Source: Sinonovacula constricta
Lineage: Eukaryota; Mollusca; Bivalvia; Cardiida; Solecurtidae
Reading direction: 5' to 3'
Length of the DNA: 64,000 nt
Assembly (NCBI GenBank): GCA_007844125.1
Contig: CM017563.1
Location: 31,712,907-31,776,906 of the forward strand
The first letter of the stretch is position 1. Every line of letters starts with the position of its first letter. Below, piece after piece: positions 23,196 to 34,819 of this stretch. Under the pieces are notes generated by a model. The model worked only from the letters and a program-made list of their open reading frames with translations, searched no databases and had not been told where the DNA came from. Made by a program: the position numbers and the translations under genes.

Positions 23196-24474
23196 TACAT
23201 TTTTAATGTCTTTAGATGTTTTCCCCATTTCTGTTAATATGTTTGAAAGTTTGCTTGCAATTTTTGTCTATACATGTATCACTGTCAATGATAGGCCCAT
23301 TGTTTGTATTTGTTTTCCTACAAACAAGTCATTGTGTGCAGACGGCACAATCACAATTAGTTAATTTCAGTGACTTCAACGCTTATGTACAGCATGGGAT
23401 TACTGCTCATCAGTCACAGCTGGGTGTTAAAATTGTGAGATGTAAAATTTTATATTGCCATATATGAGTACTGATTTATTTATAAATAAATGTAAAACAA
23501 CATTATTACAGCTAGTTCTGTTTTTTATTTGAAACCCTAATTATGTTTTTTTTATTTCGAATTATCAAACCATCCCTTTAGGTGCAGGATAGGGAGGAGG
23601 CAGAAGGATTCCTAGCAAACCATGGTAATGATTTTAAGCTTTTATAAAGACCTACTTCATTGAAAATAAATCTTTTATTAAATAGAAGCTGCCATAAAAC
23701 AAAAAAGCAGTTTTCAGGCAACATTTCTAAACAGTAATATATCATAGTGGCTTTTTGTTCTTGAAATCATTTATACTTAAATTTATCTGAAATAAAACAT
23801 TTTTTATTATTATTAAATTAATATTAACAACTAAAATCAATGGAGATGATACAAGCCTTAATTTTAAAAGAAAGAACTGGAGTCATACAGTAAAAATGTG
23901 AAAAAAAAGATTTAAAATGTTAAGTATACGTTACTTGGAAGATGTTTTATTTATTTTTGATAACAAAGTTTTAAGGGTTTTTTAAATGAAGGTTTTTAAG
24001 GTTTAAAATTTTTTACTAGGCGACCTGTCGGGGAGACTGATTTCTTCTGCGGCGATGACAAACAGAAAGAATAAAGGTGGTATCTAACAGTTTTCCTAAA
24101 TCAAATACATAAAAATACAGGTATCTGTATTTGTTGGTGTTTGTGGATAAATGTTTGGTACATGTATCCACAACAAGGGAGTTTCAAAGAAAATAATGTT
24201 TTGGGTGTTAACTTCTCACTTACACACAAATCTACCATAACAGCAAGCAGCAAACAGAATATTTGTATCATGTTTGTAAAATCACCTAGCCCTAACTAAA
24301 GTCATAAAAGGACTAGAAATTTAAGCGGTTGGCTGACAGAAATGCCAACCCTGCCTCCTACTCTGAAATCTCATATCAATGTCAGAAATATTGTTAAACG
24401 GGACTAGAACTCCTGCCAATTTATTTGTTAAAAACAAAAAACTGTAGAAGAAGACATACAGATGAACAGTCAAG
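23196..24474. other. Intergenic, only a MITE terminus recognised
   Basis: Apart from the terminus at 24073 nothing identifiable. The 83-residue frame at 23216 is not recognised. Confidence 0.5.
24073..24130. repeat. Left end of an AAGGTGGTATC-family element
   Basis: AAAGGTGGTATCTAACAG followed by unrelated-looking sequence. The matching right end was not found. Confidence 0.45.
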
Positions 24475-24700
24475 AAAGGCAAGCCGACAGACCAGCAGAC
24501 AGAAAGATGCAGGCATACAGGCAAACAAACAGACAGACAGGCAGAGACTGACAGACAGGCAGGCAGGCAGGCAGGCAGAGACTGACAGGTAGGCAGACAG
24601 ACAGAGACTGACAGACAGACAGAGAGACAGACAGAAAGGCAGTCAGAGACAGTCAGACAGACAGAGTAACAGACATTGACAGACAGACAGAGACAAACCA
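24475..24700. repeat. GACA/GGCA tetranucleotide satellite
   Basis: Imperfect (GACA)n and (GGCA)n with interspersed GAGACT. The 129-residue minus-strand ORF over it is just the repeat translated. Confidence 0.9.
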
Positions 24701-25210
24701 ACTTATTCATATGAGCCCCTACACCAACTTTTTTTCTGGAAGTGTAAAAAGAAATGTAGACAAAATACCAAAGTCATGTTTGAAAAGATATATTTGTTAT
24801 TTTTGGACATCAATGTCAAAATTAAATAAAGTACCAGTTGCTAAACATGGACATCAAAATCTGAAATCTGTTAAGATGCTGAAATAATTCCAAAAAATAA
24901 ACTCTTTATTCTAAAAGATCTAAACTTTTTGTTAATTTTTAAAATAATAAATTAAATGGAACTATTATACCAGCTAAATTAAGGTAAATAAACTTTTTTT
25001 TAAACATATCAACTTGATATTTTTAATAATTAACTGGATTTTTTGTAAGGTATATAAACTTAATATAATAAAAAGATCATTTGAAGAGCACACATATACT
25101 AACACTACAATGACTCGCTTATAAATAGCATGAGTGCACAACTCTATTATTGACAGCATAATAACAATGTATAAATGGCAAATACATAAATAATTAAAAC
25201 AACAAAACAG

Positions 25211-25385
25211 CATTACTAATTAATACTTTGCAGCACATTACTAATTAATACTTTGCAGCACAATATTATTTAATACTTTGCATAACATTACTAATTAATA
25301 TTTTGCAAATTACTATTTAATACCTTGCATATCATTACTAATTAATACTTTGCAGCACATATTAATTCTTTGCAGCACATAATAC
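25211..25385. repeat. ~27-bp tandem repeat
   Basis: About six imperfect units of ATTACTAATTAATACTTTGC followed by AGCACA. It lies beyond the FMO 3' end. Confidence 0.75.
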
Positions 25386-25620
25386 AAAATACAATTTATA
25401 AAAAAAATTGACTTAACATTGATTCCATTTATATATAAAGGTAATGTACATTTAAAAAAAATGTATACAAATTTCACATATTCTATCATCTCCATTTTCA
25501 CAATAGCATAAAAGATAAATACTTATTCTACCAACTCCTACTAAACATTATGTGAACCTTGAATTTAAACACTTAGCATTTAACTATCCTCAACATGTCA
25601 GAAGCTCTTAACTTAATCTT

Positions 25621-26079
25621 AAAGGTGGTATCCAACAGTTTGTCTATCTCTAATATATGTAACAATATCTGACCTCTGTTTCGGATATTTGTGCATAATG
25701 TCTGTAGAAAAAAACATACTTTAGTCTAAGCTTTGATCAACAGTATCTCCATTTTAGGGCAGTAAACATGTTAATTCTTTTCAAATCTATAAAAAAAGAA
25801 CGATTTGGATTCCTGCTAAAAATAGACATTGACATCACATCGGATGACATGGATAAACTAAAACCTTAGAAGTTTACTTAGTTTAAAAATAGCTAACTGT
25901 GCAGGGTGGCTCAGATAGGAAAAACATGTTTGTAATGACGATAGTGGCATAATGGTTCACTTTTCAGACAGGTGCAGGACATCACTCAACAACATTTTGC
26001 GATATCTGTTCAGGTAAAAATGGTTAAATAAGATGTTTAATGAAAATATGTTTGGTCCAAACTTTCGGATACCACTCTA
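25621..26079. mobile_element. AAGGTGGTATC-family TIR element, copy 3
   Basis: Left AAAGGTGGTATCCAACAG, right TTTCGGATACCACT. The interior has the block TTAGTTTAAAAATAGCTAAC and TGTGCAGGGTGGCTCAGATA shared by the other copies. 459 bp, non-coding. Confidence 0.75.
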
Positions 26080-26099
26080 AATAATAACCATGTCAGAAC

Positions 26100-26120
26100 A
26101 TATATATATATATATATATA
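26100..26120. repeat. (TA)n microsatellite
   Basis: About ten TA units immediately after the right end of the 25621 TIR element. Confidence 0.8.
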
Positions 26121-26315
26121 ATTAGAAAAACAACAGATACACAACAGTACATGCTTACATATGACTGGTCCACATTACGGGGTTGCTCAGTTTCCGTAAC
26201 TTTTCTACACAAACTCAATATAAAATTAGATGTTAATTATATAGTCCATTTAGGCAACAAAAAAATGTGTTTAACTTACACATTAATAATGCAGACAATT
26301 TATTGCAAACCTGTT

Positions 26316-26370
26316 CACATGCAGGCATGCATGCATGCATGCACGCACGCACGCACACACACACACACAG
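26316..26370. repeat. Compound microsatellite (CATG)n(CACG)n(CA)n
   Basis: GCATGCATGCATGC followed by ACGCACGCACG and ACACACACACAC. Alternating purine-pyrimidine throughout. Confidence 0.9.
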
Positions 26371-26419
26371 ATACAAAACAGTTAAAAATTAAATATTAAT
26401 AAATGAAAATTATAAACTA

Positions 26420-26425
26420 TTTATT
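26420..26425 (-). promoter_or_regulatory. Candidate FMO poly(A) signal
   Basis: This is the first AATAAA on the minus strand downstream of the FMO stop, about 340 nt away. Position and motif only; the region is AT-rich, so chance occurrence is possible. Confidence 0.3.
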
Positions 26426-26767
26426 AATAAAAATGAAATTTCAACAAAATTCTAAACAAATATTTTAAATATGTGTACTGCAAATTGGCTTTAAATGTAA
26501 AAAGCTTTGTAACTTTTAAAACTATTTGCAAAGTAAAAATAAATAATAAAAATCTGCATTTCATGCATGATGCTAATACAATGGATGTTTAAAACTGCAC
26601 AATTTCTCAATTCAAATAAAACATAACTTTCATGAATATTGATCATATAACAGCAGCCTTTTAAAATTTTATAAATACATGTACTATTCTCATACAGTTC
26701 CTAATACAGCACAGTCATTATGCTTTGGAATGTTCAGAACAATGTTCAGTTTGGTTCCCAATACTTG

Positions 26768-26954
26768 TTAAAAGAGAGACAGAAACCAGCTGATGATGAA
26801 ATAAACAAGCACACCCACACAGAACAATAAGAACATGCCTGAATAATTCATCAACTCTGTCATGGGGACTTTCTTGATGGTGTCACTTGCTTTGGACCAC
26901 TTATTAGGACCCTGCAGTCGCCACTGGTAGACCCCACATGAACCAAACAGCAAT
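26768..26954 (-). CDS. FMO terminal coding exon (membrane anchor)
   Basis: Acceptor tttatttcag. It encodes LLFGSCGVYQWRLQGPNKW and then a hydrophobic C-terminal stretch (FLLFCVGVLVYFIISWFL) expected to anchor the protein in the ER membrane. The TAA stop is at 26768-26770. Confidence 0.94.
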
Positions 26955-29900
26955 CTGAAATAAAAGAAATCAAAATTTAAAAAAAAGCACATAGAAATAT
27001 CTTAATAAATAAGGTAATATTTGTCAGCATCTCACAAGTGAAAAAGTCTTGCTACTGACAAGTTATTTGTCAGCAGTTCTACACTGATTTTAGTCCACAG
27101 ATGCCCTTAACCTTATTGTAACTGGATGAAATCTTAATTGACATAGGTGTGAAAAGACCAAAGCAAAAGACAAAAGATAATGGATAAGATTATTTGCAAA
27201 TACAGATGCATTGAAGCTAGCAATGGTACACCCAAATCAAACATTAGTCCTGTGCAGACACAACAAAACAAGGAGAGCTTATTTGAAATAAAATGACAAT
27301 ACTATATAAAGTGTTGACTACATAGATATGTTTGTACTTTATTAAGTATAAAATTATTAGCAGTATTTATTTATACTTTCTAAAGCAAATCATCCAAACT
27401 GAATTCACAATTTAAAAACAAGTTATACAGCTGAAATAGTTAATAATATATTTTTTCAGTAAGTGCATCTGTTGCAAGAAAACGGCAGAGAATAACAGCT
27501 CATAGAATCTATTCTGTCAGATTATGAGATTCACATGTAAAAACCGCAGTGCTATTGGGAGTGACTATTTTACGTGTTATTTATGAACTGTGCATATTTA
27601 AGAATAAGAGTAAACAAGCATTGATTTATAATGTTTTATTTTGGAATAAAATGCATTGATGTTATTTATAACGAAGCAGGTATATGCAACTTATTTGTAA
27701 TAAAGGGAGGCATTGTTAGAAAAATGCTATTGCATGACAAACTGTGTTATTTATGATTTACAATGTCAGGCGATTTTCCGGGCAACCAGATAAAACTTCT
27801 ACTTGCCCAGTGGGCAACAAGAAAATTTAAGAATGTGTTGGTCCCTCAAAATTGTTATTGTACAAATGTTAATGTTCTTATTTTTTGTACAATACATCAT
27901 CATCACGGCCACCACAATCATCATTACTATCATCCTAATCATCAACATCATCTTCTACTTTAACTGCTGCAGCAATAACGTAATTTATTTCGTCCGCCAC
28001 ATACCTCCAGGCTAGAGAAGGGTGTTGCCAGGGATTGGGTTTCGCCCCAATCATGTCTGCTATGTCATCGTTATACACAATCGGGTCCTTTTGTATTGTA
28101 TGTCTGGCGGAGTTGTAGTAGCGCTCATACTGGGATTGCTGCAGGGAGACATATGCATGCGTTAGTTCATAGCGCCAACATAATTATGGTCACAATGGTG
28201 ACATCCCACTGTTTTGAGTGGAGGAAGACCCTGGAAAAGTGCCTCGGTAGAACCAGCAGCATACTGTCAGCTCAAAGATGTTTGCACATAAACATTGCTA
28301 CAGTGACTAGGGCTCAAGCTACAAGTTGGTGACTAAAACAGCTTTTCACATAAACCTCCAACCCACTCAACATTAAATGCATGAAGAGCCAAAAAATCCA
28401 CATTTGCCATAGATAAAACAGATATTAATATCTGCAACAAATAAAATAAATACAACAAAGTTAAGAGCCTATGTCAGTAAAATTGCATTAAATGACCACC
28501 TCACAAAGTGAAGGCCCCTGCCATAAGGGCATTTTTCTTCAGAACTGTTTCTAATGTATTTCATTGTCCCTAAACCCTAGAAAGAACCTTGGTATCGAGG
28601 ATTTGTACACTTATATTTTATAACCACTCATCAAATCCACACCGTGTTACATTAAACATAGTCCACTGCAAATAGTGGTTTAGAATATGCATGATTTGCC
28701 CTTTTCAGTTGCAAAGAAATCCCATGTAAATACAATGAAGCTCTTTAGTCCAACCATAGTGTGGTCGTCCTTGTTTTCATACAGCTCACATGATGATGAC
28801 CCATTTGGAATTAGCACACTTGTCTTAAAGGTATTTTGCAATCGCACATTGCATTATAAAATAAAAATGACAAGCATAGACCCAAACTATAATTTTGTGT
28901 TGGTTTGCTTATTTTTGTTACATAATCATTATCATGCAATTATGGTGACATACAGCTAATTAGTGGCGGAGGAAAACCGCACACTAATGTCTAGGTAGAA
29001 CCACCGGCTCACTGTCAGTTAGCTGAAAAAGCACCCCACAAGAAAGTTTAACCTTAATCAAGACTCCATCCCACACGGTGAGGGGCTAAGGAGTTAAGAA
29101 TCAGCGACTGTAACTGCTCCCGACATGGGCACCCCATACATTTGTCTGGTACTGAATAATATATTCTTACTCTAACTCTATATTGCTAATGCCCCATTAA
29201 ATTGTCATAGTTTTATTTAAGAGCCTGCACAATAAAATATGGGTGAGAAATATTGCACAAATTATTATACAAGATCAAATTACTATACCACATCACTCTG
29301 GATGGACTCCTCCATTGCCGCTCTGTCAGGTAGAGTTACCCGACCCCTACACAACTCTGCAAACCATCGCGCCTGGATTTCTGACATGGACAGGACGCCC
29401 CCTGACGCAGGCTGCACAAACCCAATAAATGCCATAGATGGACCGATCTCTGGGCTAAACACATTCTTGTACAGCTGTAGGTAGCAGGGAAGAGAAAATG
29501 TTTATTGAATTTTTACTGCCAAGTACAAATTAATCTGATTGCAGCAAAATCGTAGACCCTGATTCAGAGAGCTCCCATACCAGCAACTGCACTGTTAGTT
29601 GTTTAAGTCTCTACAAGATATCTAGTCACATGGGTATGGACTTGTTAGGAAAAAATTCCAAAATAGCATGGATTGATAAAAAAATTCTATCTTTTAGAGC
29701 TATAAATAGTCATCCATTATTATTAAAAATAGTTCCTTTTTGAAACCTTCATGTTTATGAGTATGTTACTATGTTACACGTATCATAAGTTCCTGTAGTT
29801 GTACAATGCAGGCTTTCAAGTGACCACAAAGAAAAAAGTAGGGATAAAAGTAGGGATTTTTTCCTAAAAAAGTAGGGAAAAGTAGGGATTTTCATAGCAA

Positions 29901-32900
29901 AAAAGTAGGGATAATAGGGCTGTCTACTTACCATTCAGCTGCGAAAAAACACCTACTAACATGTTCATGGCACCTGTAAAGTGGTCTTCAGTGTCTCAAC
30001 AGGGATTCCACAAGGATGAGTTGGGCGATAAACCTTGTCTGGCTTAATGTCTTGTCAGCTCCAACCATCCTCATAATGGAATCTCCCTGCACCACTGAAG
30101 ACCAACTACTGGTACCATCCTTTGTGTCCTTGAAATATACTAGCAACTAGTTTTTAAAAGAAAAATGCAGAAAAATGTATTAACTTTTATTTTTAAAACA
30201 AATTTATATTCATGTAAGATTATGAAAAAAAATTAAATATGATTTTTTTTCTCAAAAAATAGGGATAGTAGGGCTCTAAAAAAAAAAAGTAGGGAAAAGT
30301 AGGGCCAAACCCAAAAAAGTAGGGAAAAGTAGGAAAAGTAGGGCCCGCTTGAAAGCCTGACAATGAAATAAAAACAATCTGACAAAAATACCTCCTTCAG
30401 ATAAAGCAATAAAATTTTTATTAATTTCTAATAAAACTAACCGAAAGCTATTAAGATCTAATGTGAAACTTTGCCAACTTCAAGGGACAAAGTCCAATGA
30501 TCTGGTCAAGAACATGAGAAATATGATAAAACACTGACAAGTAGTAACAACTTTTTACAATAACCTTTTTAATGAAGGGACACTACTTTAACTTTTCAAA
30601 TTATGTTGCGTTAATTAACAGACATCTAATATGTGTTTTCCAGACTGCAACATGACCATAAAAATTTAATAACACCAAAAATCATCATGAAAAAATTGGC
30701 TGCCACAGCAGGGAATCAAACTGCGGGCCTCTTAATTACTGGTCAAGCACACTACCACTACACCACAGCGTCCACGTCAAATTTTTCATGTTAATTATAT
30801 ATATATGTACATAGAATAGGATGTTACTTTCTCAGAAAGCTGCCATAGGAAATTACATCTTTAACGTCTCAAAAATAAAGTGGCTGTTTGACTTCTACAT
30901 CATTTGGGACAGGAGACTTATTAATAATAACACCAATTAGTCTACTGTCCCAAATGATGTAAAAGAAAAACAGCAGCTTTATTTAAGAGACATAAGAGAC
31001 GTAATTCCTGATGGGAGCATTCATAAAAAGATATACAGTGGAATAAGATATGCAATGAGGAAAGGTGCATAAGCATTATTATCAAAATATGCAAATTAAA
31101 AATAACAATGAGAATAATATAGATAGCTTTAAGAATAATCATCCAAGAGGGAGATAATCAACAAATTTCTTTTAGTTTGAAATTAATGAATATCCAATTT
31201 CAACCTACTCTTATCTGATTGGTCTCTCCCTTGAGAACTTTCTGTGTGATGTCATCAGAGAGGAAAGGGAGATCAATCCGGTAACCTGTACACAGGATGA
31301 TGTTGTCAAACTCCGCCTCCTGTCCATCAGTGAAGTATACACGACTGCTTTCAATTCGCTAAAAAGATTGGTAAAATTTGGGTAACAAGATGGTTATACA
31401 AATAAAAACTCTGAATTAACATGATTAAGAATGGAAACTTTGAATTCCTAGATGTGACAAAGTAAATGCAATTTTAATGCAACTGAATGCATATACAAAT
31501 ATTTTAATAAATGAAATTTTGAATAAAAAAAGTGAAATATGGATTAGAGATTTAGAACAAAACAGAAACTGGAAGAACAGAAATTTTATTATGTAAACTA
31601 AATTTAGATTTTATTTTCTGCAAAAATCACAACAAAACTTACGAGATTAGATTACTTTTCCTGTGCACTGCACTTCTACACCTCATAAGGTTTTTAATTT
31701 GGAAGGAATCCATGCAACAGTGTTAAGGTGTTATATTTCAACACAAAAATGTGACAGCAGCTGCAGCTGCCAAACAAAGTGATCCCTATGTATGTACAAT
31801 GCCATGCAGGTGACACACAAATAAATAAGGGAGACAATTCAAGTGACAAACATCTTCACTAGGTATAAAGATGTTATCAGTAACCGTGTATCACCTGTAT
31901 GTTGGGGACTATCCTGATAAAGATGTTATCAGTAACCGTGTATCACCTGTATGTTGGGGACTATCCTGATAAAGATGTTATCAGTAACCATGTATCACCT
32001 GTATGTTGGGGACTATCCTGATAAAGATGTTATCAGTAACCATGTATCACCTGTATGTTGGGGACTATCCTGATAAAGATGTTATCAGTAACCGTGTATC
32101 ACCTGTATGTTGGGGACTATCCTGATAAAGATATTATCAGTAACCGTGTATCACCTGTATGTTGGGGACTATCCTGATAAAGATGTTATCAGTAACCATG
32201 TATCACCTGTATGTTGGGGACTATCCTGATAAAAATGTTATCAGTAACCATGTATCACCTGTATGTTGGGGACTATCCTGATCTGCCTGCGCTGTATATG
32301 ATGAATCAAGGTTGGACTGACTGTAGGCTGGGTCTGTAATGCATGCATCTTGGGGTTTAAACCCCATCTGTAACACAACACAACAGAATGTATGTACTTG
32401 TACAACAATACACTATGTCACAGGACAGCCAACTAAAATTCTAACATGCTTGATAGAACAATCTAAGTTTGATGAAAATAGAATATATCAGAAGAAATGA
32501 TAAATATGAAGTCATGTGATGTTTCATTTCAATCTATGCACTGGTTATTGAGATATATTCCATGTGTTGATCAACAGAGCACCTTGTAGTCTCTTGCCAA
32601 ACAGTGAAAGACATGCAGAAGGTCTTGTTAGAGAAAGACCTCAGATACTTGGTTAACTTAGTAGAACCACAGACAGAGAGTGAGGAAGAAAATCTTCTAT
32701 CATGGAAATAATTTTCCTTACTTGGACATGGTCTCACTTGTTTTTGAGATACATCACACCATTTATGATTATTGTAGCGATGTCCAGCTTTTTTAGTGGT
32801 GGACAAATGTCTGGGTAGAACCACCAGCACACCGCAGGTCAGCTGGAGGATCTTCCCACATTAAGTCCTTCTCTCAAAACGGGACTCTATATCATGTGGT

Positions 32901-34739
32901 GGGAGGCCTAGCAGTCCAAGGAGTTACAAATCGGGTCACATGCGCCCCCACTCTAATTCTGACTCACAATATACTTCTTACAGGAACATAATGTCACAAT
33001 CTCTATTTTTATAAATCAATTATCTGACCAGGTTAGTTAGCCTAATGTTACAACATAGTGCTAAACATACTATGAAAATACTGAGCAATTAAATGTGAGA
33101 AAATTTTTAATTGAGAAAATATTCTGCAAGTGGGCCATAAACTCCCACACAAACAGGTGCAGAGGAGGCAAACATATATTGCTTAACCTCAGGCATGTGC
33201 AGAATGTAACTTGATGACTGATGTAGCTAGTAAATCACCAAGTCCAGCAGCTAGGTATGGTTACTGCACACTAACCCCACTAGACTTTTTTTCATGGATA
33301 CCGAAATACTCGTTAGGGTGTCTAAAAACAGAATCTTTAATGTATTCAAAATTAAAAAAAAATTGAGTTATATAAAAACTAGTGGTTTCCATGGCAACCA
33401 TTATGAAATTTTGATAGCAGGGCATGTTTAGAAAAATGCTTTTAACTTTTCCAAAAAATGGTGACAGAGGTAGAAAACTGGTACTCACTTAAAGGTTACT
33501 GAATGGCCATTATGTGCAATATGTGCATTTATGCAAATTAGCATATTTATAAATTTAAATGAGAATGTAAAAATAGACTTTATTTTCTAAAAAGCTGCTG
33601 GACTAACCCTATTGGTGTCTTTATTGATTAATACCAAATCTTACGGTCGAATTCAATGCAATATAATTTTAAAAAACTGTAGCATATAGTTATGTATCAA
33701 TGTTATGAAAACAACAACAGCAGCTATTGGAGAAATAAATAAAAGGAATACCTGTTTGGATGTCCTGACACCAGGGTGATAACCTTTTCGAATATCCACG
33801 TTGCCAGTTTCCATGGCAACTTCAGGAAAAATCTGTTGGCGTAGAGATCAGTGGGGTGGCCAAAGATGTAGTTTGGCACCACCCAGGCTCCTGATCTGGT
33901 GCTGATGTAGACAGACTTGCTCCTGCAACCATGGAGATTAGGGTAAATGTTGCAAAAAATAAGAAGAAATATACAAACATTTCTAATTTGGAATATATTT
34001 CAGAATAAAAAAAACACCAGGAAAGTATGCATCAACTATGTATTTAAACCTCATCTGACAATTTAACATCAAGCTGATGATGCGTGTTAACATTAATTAT
34101 GTACAAGTGTGAAAATATATATTGGTTCCAAATTCTTTAAAGATGGTACCCGACAGTTTGCTTAAAGGCATCTCAAAAGGAATGTGGAATCCCACTGAGC
34201 CAGGCCCCGACCTGCTGTGACAAGACCTGCTAATTGCTGGTCATCACTGCAGGGAGTCTTTAGTCAACATAGTACTAATTTGTCACAGTAAAACCTCTGA
34301 TGGGTTAATGCAAAACTAAATTACCTGCTAGTATGGAAGAGAGACAGTAGGCTAGTTTTACACAAAGCCATAAACGTTAATGTTAGTGATAATGTGGGTT
34401 GTTTACTGTATGATCCCTTACATATTCTTTATTGCATTAATTACTAGGTGTCAATTTTGTAACTGCATGATTACGTATTTATTTCATAGCAAAATATTTG
34501 ATTTTGAAAATACATGAGAGATACAAGTTTTAGTATTCAATATGACTTAAAATGAGTCTGAAGGACATTATCCTGACAATGAATGACTTTTTAAATTGCT
34601 TTTGTTAGAAATGTTTCGTTAAATGTTACAAATCAAAATAAAATATAACTTAAAATATACATTGTATATGAGAACTTAAGGAATGAAAGAAAGAAATAAC
34701 AAAATCAACCAACAAAGTAAGAAAGAACACAAATAAAGA

Positions 34740-34819
<80 letters not shown>

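Noticed and set aside
24321..24710. 129-residue Cys/Ser/Leu-rich minus-strand frame
   Set aside because: Produced by the GACA satellite; low complexity, no start or splice support.
30700..30775. Functional tRNA gene
   Set aside because: The A and B boxes are present but the T stem does not pair; the same kind of failure applies to 7331 and 46676. Treated as tRNA-derived repeats.
31865..32282. CRISPR-like regular repeat spacing (also 40438-41540)
   Set aside because: Contiguous tandem repeats without unique spacers, in an animal intron.
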